DNA of 64,000 nucleotides from Streptomyces antimycoticus (GTDB lineage Bacteria; Actinomycetota; Actinomycetes; Streptomycetales; Streptomycetaceae), in NCBI RefSeq assembly GCF_005405925.1, contig NZ_BJHV01000001.1, positions 6,510,001-6,574,000 on the forward strand. The letters are read 5' to 3'. The position numbers and the translations under genes are program-made. The notes below the pieces were generated by a model. It searched no databases, was not told where the DNA came from, and was given only the letters and a program-made list of their open reading frames with translations. Shown in pieces: positions 37,982 through 47,845 of this stretch (the stretch's first letter is position 1; each line of letters begins with the position of its first letter).

Positions 37982-39012
37982 TCAGCTGGGCCGTTCGAAG
38001 TCGACGGAGGCGTAGGCGCGCAGCTTGGCCAGTCGGTGGGTGGAGTCGATCTGCCGGATCGTCCCGGACTTCGACCGCATGACCAGCGACTGGGTGGTGG
38101 CGGTCTCCGCGCGGTACCGCACCCCGCGCAGCAGATCCCCGTCCGTGATGCCGGTCGCGACGAAGAACACATTGTCGCCGCTGACCAGGTCGTTGGTCTC
38201 CAGGACCTGGTCGAGGTCGTGGCCCGCGTCGAGGGCGCGCTGCCGCTCCTCGTCGTCCTTGGGCCACAGCTTGGCCTGGATGGTGCCGCCGAGGCACTTG
38301 ATCGCACAGGCCGCGATGATGCCCTCCGGCGTACCGCCGACGCCCAGCAGCAGGTCCACACCGGTGCTCTCGCGCGCGGCCATGATCGCGCCGGCCACAT
38401 CGCCGTCGGAGATGAACTTGATCCGGGCGCCCGCCTCCCGGATCTCCTTGACGATGCCCTCGTGGCGCGGGCGGTCGAGGACCACGACGGTGACGTCCTC
38501 GGGCTGGACTTCTTGGCCTTGGCGATCCGGCGGATGTTCACGCCGGGGGGCGCGGTGATGTCGACGAACTCGGCGGCGTCGGGGCCGGTGACCAGCTTGT
38601 CCATGTAGAAGACGGCCGACGGGTCGAACATGGTGCCGCGCTCCGCGACCGCGAGCACGGAGACGGCGTTGGCCATGCCCTTCGCGGTGAGCGTGGTGCC
38701 GTCCACGGGGTCCACGGCCACGTCGCACTCCGGGCCGGTGCCATCGCCCACGCGCTCACCGTTGAAGAGCATCGGCGCCTCGTCCTTCTCCCCCTCTCCG
38801 ATGACGACGACGCCGTTCATCGAGACGGTGTGCACGAGGGAGCGCATGGCCTTCACGGCGGCGCCGTCGGCGCCGTTCTTGTCGCCGCGGCCCACCCAGC
38901 GGCCGGAGGCCATGGCACCCGCCTCGGTGACCCGGACGAGTTCCAGGGCGAGGTTGCGATCGGGAGCCTCGGGGCTGACCTCGAGCTGGGAGGGGAGATG
39001 ATGCTCGGTCAT
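37982..39012 (-). pseudogene. glpX: Class II fructose-1,6-bisphosphatase GlpX, frameshifted as read
   Basis: The reconstructed gene is ~343 codons, normal for GlpX, which removes the 1-phosphate of fructose 1,6-bisphosphate in gluconeogenesis. Motifs: [47 protein letters not shown] (metal-binding DPxDGTT), SDGDVAGAI and [16 protein letters not shown]. As read, the frame is lost after IAKAKKS near 38509; one added base gives [23 protein letters not shown]. Loss of the only gluconeogenic phosphatase would be costly, so a base-calling error is more likely than a real pseudogene. Confidence 0.92.
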
Positions 39013-39188
39013 CGGAGCGCACCTTTCTGTACGGCGACGGACCGGGAGGTCCCTCCTTCCCGCAGGGGGCTAGGAGGGTGAGGGTGTTCATGACTTTATC
39101 CGCTGATTGGCTAAGTGAGCAGACAGCCCCACGCATGAGCACGGCCCTGTTGCGAGGTGCGGCGACCGGATGAGGGACGATAGGGGGC

Positions 39189-39737
39189 GTGGCAGGTATG
39201 CGTGGCAAAGAGACGGTCCGGGACATGGTGCTGTCGCTGGCGGCGATCGGCGTCGTCGCGGCGGCCATCTACCTTTTCGGCATCCCGCACGACGAGGGCG
39301 CCAAGGGCTCCGGGGTGAAGACGGTGGACTACCGCGTGGAGCTGGACACGGCCCGCCGCGCCGCCCCGTACCCGGTGGCCGCCCCCGAGCCCGGGAGCCT
39401 GCCCAAGGGCTGGCGCGCGACGTCGGTGACCTACCGCCCGGCCGCCGAGCCGGACGGCGCGCTCTGGCACCTCGGCTTCCTCGACCAGGACGAGGAGTAC
39501 ATCGCGGTCGAGCAGAGCGACGGCAAGCCCGTGCCGTTCGTGGAAGAGGTCACACAGCAGGCGCGGGAGACGAAGCGCACCCAGCGGATCGACGGCGAGG
39601 AGTGGGTCCGCTACGAGGGCGACAAGTACGACGCGCTGGTGCGCCAGGAGCCGGGCGTGACCACGGTGGTCACCGGGACGGCGTCGTACGGGCAGCTGAC
39701 GAAGATGGCCACCGCGCTCACCGAGAAGAAGGGCTGA
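39189..39737 (+). CDS. DUF4245 membrane-anchored protein
   Basis: A 182-residue protein with one N-terminal TM helix (MVLSLAAIGVVAAAIYLFGIP) and an extracytoplasmic DUF4245 domain: VDYRVELDTARRAAPYPVAAPEP, LPKGWRATSVTYRP, WHLGFLDQDEEYIAVEQSD, GEEWVRYEG and a final VTGTASYGQLTKMATAL. Its conserved position beside glpX in actinobacteria is known, but its function is not. GTG start at 39189. Confidence 0.88.
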   Translation: MAGMRGKETVRDMVLSLAAIGVVAAAIYLFGIPHDEGAKGSGVKTVDYRVELDTARRAAPYPVAAPEPGSLPKGWRATSVTYRPAAEPDGALWHLGFLDQDEEYIAVEQSDGKPVPFVEEVTQQARETKRTQRIDGEEWVRYEGDKYDALVRQEPGVTTVVTGTASYGQLTKMATALTEKKG

Positions 39738-39747
39738 GCGCGACGAC

Positions 39748-39790
39748 CGAAGGGCGTGGCCCGGACCAGCGGTCCGGACCACGCCCTTCG
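39748..39790. terminator. Bidirectional terminator
   Basis: 20-bp arms with one mismatch and a 3-nt loop, between DUF4245 and the nitroreductase-family gene. Confidence 0.85.
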
Positions 39791-39830
39791 GCTTGTGGCT
39801 TGTGCTCTGTGGTCTGCGGCCTGTGGCCGA

Positions 39831-40421
39831 TCAGACCGTGGTGATGACCTGGTCGTAGTCCAGGCGCGGGCCACGGGGGAACCAGGCGTCCTCGCCCGGC
39901 TTGCCGATGTTGATGACCACCAGCGGGGTGTGGTCCTCGTCCAGGAACTCCTTCTGGACCCCGGCGGCGTCGAACCCGGTCATCGGGCCGGCGGCGAGAC
40001 CGGCGGCGCGGATGCCCAGGATGAAGTAACCGGCCTGCAGCGAGGCGTTCAGCCCGGCGGCCTGCTCACGGACGGCGCGCTCGGAGAAGAAGACGTCCTT
40101 CGCCTGCGGGAAGTGCGGGAAGAGCGCGGGGAGCTCCTCGTGGAACTCGTTGTCCGCGGCGAGGATCGCCACCAGCGGGGCGGTGGAGGTCTTGGCCTGG
40201 TTGCCCTCGGCCATGTGCTGGACCAGACGCTCACGGGCCTCGGGGGAACGGACCAGCACCACGCGCAGCGGCGACTGGTTGAACGCGGTCGGCGCGTACT
40301 TGATCAGGTCGTAGATCGCCTGCACCTGCTCCTCGGTCACCGGCTCGTCGGTGAAGGTGTTCGCGGTGCGGGCCTCACGGAAGAGAAGGTCCTGAGCGGT
40401 GGGGTCGAGTACGAGTGCCAT
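39831..40421 (-). CDS. Nitroreductase-family FMN oxidoreductase (RutE/malonic-semialdehyde-reductase-like)
   Basis: A 196-residue nitroreductase-fold flavoprotein. Visible pieces are the N-terminal FREARTANTFTDEPVT with the conserved Arg for FMN phosphate, the APTAFNQSPLRVVLVRS loop, GLNASLQAGYFILGIRAAGLAAGPMTGFD, and the C-terminal INIGKPG. It resembles RutE-like malonic semialdehyde reductases. No other rut genes are nearby, so the physiological substrate is open. Confidence 0.88.
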   Translation of the reverse strand: MALVLDPTAQDLLFREARTANTFTDEPVTEEQVQAIYDLIKYAPTAFNQSPLRVVLVRSPEARERLVQHMAEGNQAKTSTAPLVAILAADNEFHEELPALFPHFPQAKDVFFSERAVREQAAGLNASLQAGYFILGIRAAGLAAGPMTGFDAAGVQKEFLDEDHTPLVVINIGKPGEDAWFPRGPRLDYDQVITTV

Positions 40422-40488
40422 GGAAGAAACCTCTGGATAAGCGGGGATATCGCTGACGGCTCCTACTGTACGGCGCTTAGATTAATGT

Positions 40489-40977
40489 TCAACTAAAAAG
40501 CCGGCGCAGTGTGCGGAAGGTGCTCTGAATCACACAGTGCGCAGCGCGCCCGGGCCGGACGCGGTGGATCGAGTGCGGCCGTACGACGGCGGGCAGCAAC
40601 TCAGCCCGGCCGGTCTGCGGCGAGTAATAAGGGGTGAGCGATAAGCGGTGAGCGGTAAACCGCCGGCGGTCATCCCTCCGCCGGGCGCTCCGCGCCTTCG
40701 GCGCCCCCGCCGCCCCGTCCTCGTCCGCATCCGTCTCGTCCGCCAGCGCCGCGTCCAGCCGCGCCCGCGCGCCCTCCAGCCAGCGGCGGCAGACCTTCGC
40801 CAGCTCCTCGCCCCGCTCCCACAGCGCGAGCGACTCCTCCAGGCTGGTGCCGCCCGCCTCCAGGCGGCGGACCACCTCGACCAGCTCGTCCCGCGCCTGC
40901 TCATAGCCGAGCGTGGTCTGTGCCCGCGGTGCGTCGCTCTGCGCGGTCTGCTGGGCCTGCTCGTCCGTCTTCGCCAT
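40489..40977 (-). CDS. xseB: Exodeoxyribonuclease VII small subunit, C-terminus probably read out of frame
   Basis: Read as 162 residues. The XseB helical hairpin (~25-80) is clear: [55 protein letters not shown]. XseB proteins are usually 70-110 residues. Here an unrelated Arg-rich tail of ~65 residues follows DEDGAAGAP. Adding one base in the ccccc run 40704-40708 gives an acidic end ([12 protein letters not shown]) and a stop at 40670, total 102 residues, so the tail is likely an artefact. It starts 10 bp after xseA; the two subunits form the DNA-repair nuclease. Confidence 0.87.
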   Translation of the reverse strand: MAKTDEQAQQTAQSDAPRAQTTLGYEQARDELVEVVRRLEAGGTSLEESLALWERGEELAKVCRRWLEGARARLDAALADETDADEDGAAGAPKARSARRRDDRRRFTAHRLSLTPYYSPQTGRAELLPAVVRPHSIHRVRPGRAAHCVIQSTFRTLRRLFS

Positions 40978-40987
40978 GCCCCTCACC

Positions 40988-42208
40988 CTATTCAGCCGGA
41001 CCGACAGCGACGCGCGCCCGGAACTCGCCCTCGGCGACCCGGGCCCGCAGCTCCTCGCCCTCCGTGACCTCGTCGGCCGCCCGCACCACCGAGCCGTCGG
41101 GGTGCTGCAGCACCGCATAGCCGCGTCGCAGCGTCGCGGCGGGGGAGAGGGCCACCACCCGCGCCTGGGTGTGGGACAGCTCGGAGTCGGCCCGGTCCAG
41201 CAGATGGCCCAGGCAGCGACGGGCGCGCTCCAGCACCGCCGTGATCCGCTCCGCCCGCTCGTCCACCATGCGGTGCGGCTCCCGCATGCACGGGCGGGCC
41301 AGCGCGGCGGCCAGCCCCCGCTCCTCCCGGTCCAGCAGCCCGTGCACACTGCGCAGCGCGCGCTCCCGAAGCTGCTGGACGCGCATCAGCTCCTCGCCCA
41401 CATCCGGCACGATCTTCTTCGCCGCGTCGGTGGGCGTGGAGGCGCGCAGATCGGCGACCAGGTCGAGCAGCGGGGAGTCCGGCTCATGGCCGATCGCGGA
41501 GACCACCGGCGTACGGCACGCGGCAACCGCCCGCACCAGCTGCTCATCGGAGAACGGCAGCAGATCCTCCACACTGCCGCCGCCGCGCGCCACCACGATC
41601 ACATCCACTTCCGGCAGCGCGTCGAGCTCCTTGACCGCCTCGATCACCTGCGGCACCGCGTGCACCCCCTGCACCGCCACATTGCGCACCTCGAAACGGA
41701 CGGCGGGCCAGCGCAGCCGTGCGTTCTCCAGCACATCGCGCTCGGCGGCCGAGGCGCGCCCGCAGACCAGCCCTATCAGCTGCGGCAGAAAGGGCAGTGG
41801 CTTCTTGCGGTCGGCCGCGAACAGCCCCTCCGCCGCCAGCGCCTTCTTCAACTGCTCGAGCCGTGCGAGCAGTTCGCCCACGCCCACCGGGCGGATCTCG
41901 GCGGCCCGCAGGGACAGCTGGCCCCGCGGCGCGTACCACTCCGGCTTGGCGTGCACCACGACCCGCGCGCCCTCGCTGACCGTGTCCGCGATCCGGTCGA
42001 AGACGGCGCGGAAGCAGGTGACGGTCAGCGAGATGTCGTAACTGGGGTCGCGCAGGGTCAGAAACACCACACCGGCGCCCGGGCGCCGGGAGAGCTGGGT
42101 GATCTGCCCCTCGACCCACACCGCGCCGAGCCGGTCGATCCAGCTTCCGATCAGCCGGGACACCTCGCCGACCGGGATCGGCGCCTCCGCGGACGTGTTG
42201 ACAGCCAT
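40988..42208 (-). CDS. xseA: Exodeoxyribonuclease VII large subunit
   Basis: A 406-residue XseA. An N-terminal OB-fold ([35 protein letters not shown]) is followed by the catalytic domain with [70 protein letters not shown] and the coiled-coil region. With XseB it degrades single-stranded DNA in both directions. ATG at 42208 is preferred over 42232. It is divergent from ispH with 61 bp between the starts. Confidence 0.94.
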   Translation of the reverse strand: MAVNTSAEAPIPVGEVSRLIGSWIDRLGAVWVEGQITQLSRRPGAGVVFLTLRDPSYDISLTVTCFRAVFDRIADTVSEGARVVVHAKPEWYAPRGQLSLRAAEIRPVGVGELLARLEQLKKALAAEGLFAADRKKPLPFLPQLIGLVCGRASAAERDVLENARLRWPAVRFEVRNVAVQGVHAVPQVIEAVKELDALPEVDVIVVARGGGSVEDLLPFSDEQLVRAVAACRTPVVSAIGHEPDSPLLDLVADLRASTPTDAAKKIVPDVGEELMRVQQLRERALRSVHGLLDREERGLAAALARPCMREPHRMVDERAERITAVLERARRCLGHLLDRADSELSHTQARVVALSPAATLRRGYAVLQHPDGSVVRAADEVTEGEELRARVAEGEFRARVAVGPAE

Positions 42209-42269
42209 GACCGCGAGGGTATCGGTCACCACCGACAGACCCCGGGGTCATCGCCCCTACCATGGGGAC

Positions 42270-43304
42270 ATGACTGCAACCTCCGCCCGCCGGGTCCTGC
42301 TCGCGGCCCCGCGTGGCTACTGTGCCGGTGTCGACCGTGCCGTGATCGCCGTCGAGAAGGCCCTGGAGCAGTACGGCGCGCCGATCTATGTGCGCAAGGA
42401 GATCGTCCACAACAAGTACGTCGTCCGGACTCTGGAGAAAAAGGGCGCCATCTTCGTCGACGAGACCGAAGAGGTGCCCGAGGGCTCCATCGTGATCTTC
42501 TCGGCGCACGGTGTCGCGCCGGTGGTCCACGAGGAAGCCGCCGAGCGCAAGCTGGCCACCATCGACGCCACCTGTCCCCTGGTGACCAAGGTCCACAAGG
42601 AAGCAGTCCGGTTCGCCAAGGAGGACTACGACATCCTCCTGATCGGTCACGAGGGCCATGAGGAGGTCATCGGCACCAGCGGTGAGGCCCCGGACCACAT
42701 CACCCTGGTCGACGGCCCCGACGATGTGAAGAACGTCGACGTGCGCGACGAGTCCAAGGTCGTCTGGCTCTCCCAGACCACTCTCTCGGTCGACGAGACC
42801 ATGGAGACCGTGGACGCGCTCAAGGAGCGCTTCCCGCAGCTCATCAGCCCGCCCAGCGACGACATCTGCTACGCCACCCAGAACCGCCAGATCGCCATCA
42901 AGCAGGTGGCCGCCGAATCCGACCTGGTCATCGTGGTCGGCTCCAAGAACTCCTCCAACTCGGTGCGGCTGGTGGAGGTCGCCATTGGCGCGGGCGCCAA
43001 GGACGGCCATCTGGTCGACTACGCGAGCGAGATCGACGAGGCATGGCTGGAGGGCGTCACCACGGTCGGTGTGACCTCGGGCGCCTCCGTTCCGGACGTG
43101 CTCGTCGAGGGCGTCCTGGAGTGGCTGGCCGAGCGCGGCTTCGGCGATGTCGAGGTCGTCCAGCCGATGCAGGAGTCCCTGACCTTCTCGCTCCCCAAGG
43201 AGCTGCGCCGGGACCTGCGGGCGGAGGCGGCAGCGGCCGCGACGTCCGCCGGTGAGCCGGAGGCCGCGGCGGTCGCCGCCGAGACGGAGGGATCGCAGCG
43301 ATGA
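42270..43304 (+). CDS. ispH: 4-hydroxy-3-methylbut-2-enyl diphosphate reductase
   Basis: A 344-residue IspH (LytB), the last enzyme of the MEP isoprenoid pathway. Iron-sulphur ligands are C18 ([12 protein letters not shown]), C102 ([12 protein letters not shown]) and C200 ([12 protein letters not shown]). The substrate-binding His/Glu sites lie in VHNKYVV, SAHGVAP and [11 protein letters not shown]. The C-terminal 30 residues are Ala/Glu-rich and extra. The stop overlaps the next gene's ATG by four bases. Confidence 0.96.
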   Translation: MTATSARRVLLAAPRGYCAGVDRAVIAVEKALEQYGAPIYVRKEIVHNKYVVRTLEKKGAIFVDETEEVPEGSIVIFSAHGVAPVVHEEAAERKLATIDATCPLVTKVHKEAVRFAKEDYDILLIGHEGHEEVIGTSGEAPDHITLVDGPDDVKNVDVRDESKVVWLSQTTLSVDETMETVDALKERFPQLISPPSDDICYATQNRQIAIKQVAAESDLVIVVGSKNSSNSVRLVEVAIGAGAKDGHLVDYASEIDEAWLEGVTTVGVTSGASVPDVLVEGVLEWLAERGFGDVEVVQPMQESLTFSLPKELRRDLRAEAAAAATSAGEPEAAAVAAETEGSQR

Positions 43305-44092
43305 CGCAGGACCAGGGGGCCACGGGAGTGTCCGCGGCGACGGTGTTCGGCATCGACATCGGCGGTTCGGGCATCAAGGGTGCCCCGGTGGACCTGGACC
43401 GGGGTGAGCTCGCGGAGGAGCGCCATAAGGTGCTCACCCCGCACCCGTCCACGCCCGAGGCGGTTCTGGACGGTGTGGTGGAGGTCGTCCGGCATTTCGA
43501 CTGGTCCGGGCGGCCGGTCGGGGTGACCTTCCCGGGCGTGGTGAAGAACGGTGTCACCCTTACCGCCGCGAATGTCGACAAGAGCTGGATCGGCACCGAT
43601 CTGGCGTCACAGCTCGGCGAGCGGCTGGACTGCCCCGTCACGGTGCTGAACGACGCGGACGCGGCCGGGGTCGCGGAGGTGGCCTTCGGCGCCGCCCGCG
43701 GCGTCAAGGGCACCGTGATCGTGCTCACCCTCGGCACCGGCATCGGCAGCGCGGTCTTCACCGACGGGCATCTGCTCACCAACACCGAGCTGGGCCATCT
43801 GGAGCTGGACGGCCACGAGGCGGAGAAGCGGGCCTCGACCAAGGCCAAGGACGATCACGAGCTGAGCTGGTCGCACTGGGCGCGCCGGGTGCAGAAGTAC
43901 CTCCATCACCTGGAGATGCTGTTCTCACCGGAGCTCTTCGTGCTGGGCGGCGGGGTGAGCCGTAAGGCGGAGAAGTTCCTGCCGCTCATCGAGGGCGTCA
44001 GGGCCGAGATCGTGCCTGCGCAGCTGCAGAATAATGCGGGGATCGTGGGTGCCGGGATGGCCGCGGCCGCTGCTGGCGACGACGCCGGGTGA
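43301..44092 (+). CDS. ppgK: Polyphosphate glucokinase (ROK family)
   Basis: A 263-residue ROK kinase that phosphorylates glucose with inorganic polyphosphate or [20 protein letters not shown] is the phosphate-1 motif, [14 protein letters not shown] contains the catalytic Asp, [13 protein letters not shown] binds phosphate and [12 protein letters not shown] closes the fold. The [10 protein letters not shown] segment corresponds to the sugar-binding E-x-G-H. ATGA overlap with ispH shows translational coupling. The 3' end overlaps a convergent gene by about 95 bp. Confidence 0.94.
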   Translation: MTQDQGATGVSAATVFGIDIGGSGIKGAPVDLDRGELAEERHKVLTPHPSTPEAVLDGVVEVVRHFDWSGRPVGVTFPGVVKNGVTLTAANVDKSWIGTDLASQLGERLDCPVTVLNDADAAGVAEVAFGAARGVKGTVIVLTLGTGIGSAVFTDGHLLTNTELGHLELDGHEAEKRASTKAKDDHELSWSHWARRVQKYLHHLEMLFSPELFVLGGGVSRKAEKFLPLIEGVRAEIVPAQLQNNAGIVGAGMAAAAAGDDAG

Positions 44093-44671
44093 CCAGCACG
44101 GCCCGCCGTACGAGCACGATCAGCACGGTCAGCAGCGTCCCCGCGTAGAGCCAGCCGGCCTGCAGCGACAGTGCGGTGAACACCCCCACCGCCTGTCCGC
44201 TGAATCCCGCGGAACCGTCGTTGATCGGCAGCAGTCCGACCGTATAGGCCAGCGGCGCCGTCACCGGCGCCGCCAGCAGATCGGCGGGGCGCACCCACAG
44301 CCCGCAGGCCGCGCAGGCCGGCAGGAAGAGCACGCTGTAGACGGTGGCTGAGCCGGAGAACAGCAGCGCGTCCAGGCAGCCGATGCCCAGCATCGTGAGC
44401 GCGGTCAGCAGCCCCGCGCCCAGCCCGGTCAGCCGGGGTCCGGGAGGGACAGCCCCCGGGCCCGCCGCAGTGCGGCGGGCAGCGCCGCGGCCGGACCGGA
44501 CGGCGCCGTCCGCCGCGCGGGCGGCCGGGCGTCCCGGACCGCGCCGCCGGGCCGTCCACGGCCCTGACCGGCGCCGGCGCCTCGGCTCCGGCCGGTATAC
44601 GTGTCGTCCGCGGCCGGGCGGGGCGGCGGGGCCGCCGCGCGGCGCGGCGTACGCGTGCTGTATTGCTCCAC
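43998..44671 (-). pseudogene. DUF6542-type membrane protein, frameshifted as read
   Basis: The reconstructed gene is ~224 codons from GTG 44671 (VEQYSTRTPRR). The hydrophilic Arg/Pro-rich N-terminus ends RGLSLPDP and continues, after one added base in the gggg run 44435-44438, as RLTGLGAGLLTALTMLGIGCLDALLF. Four TM helices follow with VYSVLFLPACAACGLWVRPADLLAAPVTAPLAYTVGLLP and AGWLYAGTLLTVLIVLVRRAV. The TM pattern is that of the DUF6542 family, of unknown function. Its last ~30 codons overlap the 3' end of ppgK on the other strand. Confidence 0.75.
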
Positions 44672-44879
44672 CCGACCAACGTAGGCGGCCGGAGGGCGGG
44701 AATCCGGTCTTGGACACGCCCTTCGCAGGACCTTGGCAGTGTGTTCGACCGATTGTCGGCCCGGCCGGGTGATCGGCCGGGTGATCGGGGGCCGCCCCGT
44801 AGACTGGTGGACCGGCCCCGCCGGGGTCCGTCCTCTGTCCTCACATCCCGACCACGGGAAGTTACGGGAAGTCGCCAAC

Positions 44880-45968
<1,089 letters not shown>

Positions 45969-46493
45969 TTCCTCCCCGAGCTCGCCCCCTGATCGACATT
46001 TGCGCAGTTCAGGGGGCGATTCGCTGCTTGGATTCGTGCGTTGCGGCGGAATGTTCAAGGTCGGCGTTCGCGAGATGTCGCGCAGTGTTTGTGCACGTCA
46101 GGGCGTTGCTGTCCGACTTGTTGAATCCGGGCGGGGTTTCCGGTTGCTGGATGCTGGTTCGGTCGGCGTGGCTGAGCGGCCTCGGGGAAGTGAGGCGCGC
46201 CCCCACACCGCCCGGCACGGCACCTCGCCGCGTTGTCGGAGTCGCCCGCTACGCCGCGGCAGGGGGTTCCTCCCTCAGTAGTAGCTGGGGGAGGCATATA
46301 TCGACCGCAGCGCCCCGTGCGACAGCTCACCACGGTGTCTTGAGCTGTTCGTCTCCCGTTCCCCCTCCTCCCCCGGCTTTGCCCGGGGCAGCGTCCTGGC
46401 GAGTGATGGTCTTGCCCAGGTATCCGGGCAGGAGGACTCCCCCGCCGCGGTGTGCGGTAAGGGGGAGCCTCGGAGAGTCGACTGCCTACCGGA
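45969..46493. other. Gene-free left margin of the accessory island
   Basis: No credible coding frame. Three stem-loops are visible: gacagctca / tgagctgtt (46321-46329 and 46340-46348, 8 of 9 bp), cctccc...gggagg (46269-46294) and ccccgg-ctttgc-ccgggg (46371-46388). The base composition is less GC-biased than in neighbouring genes. It could hold the terminator of the leftward operon and remnants of older insertions. Confidence 0.5.
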
Positions 46494-47845
46494 TCAGCGA
46501 CCGTTCTCGTCGTCCTCGTCCCGTGCGCGAGGTGCGGCGGTCCGGTGCGGCCTGTGCGAGGGATCCTGGGAGTACGGAGATGTCATGTCGCCCTCGCTCG
46601 TCTCCTGCCAGCCTTGGTTCCGTTCGTCTGTGCCGCTCTCCGCCACCCCCGGCGTGAACGTGCCAGTGCCAGCATCCGGGTCTGCGGCCGCGTCGGTGAA
46701 GGGCGAGCCCTCGGGGGGTGGGAAGCGCGGCGACCAAGGCCCCGTGGTGTCTCCCTCACCCGAACGCCCACCCTCCGGCTCCTCACTCCAGCCCTCGTCG
46801 GGCGTCGGCAGAAGGGTCCGCCTGATCTCCTCGGCGGCCTCGTCGAGCCCGGCCGCTTCCAAGCTCCGCACCACAGGGTGTACGAACACCGTGTACTCGT
46901 CCATGTCCGGCTTCAGGCCCACTGCCGCCAGTAACAGGAGCAGCCGATCCGAAACCCCTACTTCCTCCTCGCGGTCAAACGTTCCTCCTCCCTGGCGGTG
47001 TCCGTCCCATAGCGGGCCTCCGACGGTCGCTTCGCTCTGCGCGCCCACGGGTGGGACGAGCAGGTGGCGGAAGAGTTCGGGCACCTCCTCGTCGTTGGCC
47101 GCCGCCGCGATCTGGGCGAGCGGGCCAATCATGTCGACCGCCCTCTCGATTTCGTTCTCATGACGGGCCAGCCACCACACCACCGCGCTGCCCGCGCTCT
47201 TGAGCACGTCGTCACCGAGGTAGCGCCGCTTGTTGCGCTCGTGCTGACGCTCGTACTCCCAGATCTCCTCGTCCTTGCGAAGGTCGTTCAACTTCCGCAG
47301 GCGTTCGCGGTCGGCGGGGGCGAGGGTCAGTGCCACATCGGTCGCCAGGGCCTTCACCCGTCCGCTCCCGTCCGGGAGCGGGACGCTCAGCTCCCCTCCG
47401 CGAGATAGCGCGCGAAGCTCGCCCGGCCGGGCTCTTCGCGGCGGACGACCTCCAGGGCCCGGCTGACGATCGAGGACACGGCGAGGGCCGGGGAGGCACC
47501 GCTGGACCGGTTGGCGTGGTTGGGGACCGGCCTCCACCACACGGTGGCGGAGAAGAGGAAGTCGTAGCCGTCCGCCGAGCTCGGCAGCGCCGCGTCGACC
47601 ACCCGCGTCTCCTGGTACGGCTGCTCCGTCGGCGCGACGGGTGGCTCAGGTTCCCCGGGCTCGTACGGATCGGCCGGCTCGCGGCCACTGCTGAGGACGG
47701 TCATCGCGAGCAGCAGGGAACCCGAGACCGTGACCATGGACATGAAGCCCCACAGCCAGGCCGACCAGTGCAGGACGTTTCCGAGCACGGTCGGTGCGAG
47801 GCCGCAGAGAGCGACGAACATCAGTCTGGGAAAGCGGTGTGTCAT
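46494..47845 (-). pseudogene. Two-TM membrane protein, third gene of the TIR operon, frameshifted as read
   Basis: The reconstructed protein is ~450 residues from ATG 47845. Residues 1-50 hold two TM helices (LMFVALCGLAPTVLGNVLHW and LWGFMSMVTVSGSLLLAMTVL). A soluble part follows (DGYDFLFSATVWWRPV, LALTLAPADRERLRKLNDLRKDEEIWEYERQHERNKRRYLGDDVL, SAVVWWLARHENEIERAVDMIGPLAQI) of strands and long helices, distantly reminiscent of SPFH-type proteins. The last ~120 residues are acidic and disordered. One base is missing at the cccc run 47393-47396; restoring it joins RYLAEG to ELSVPLPDG. ATGA overlap with the NTPase gene places it in the operon. Function unknown; a membrane anchor or effector is possible. 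Confidence 0.7.
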
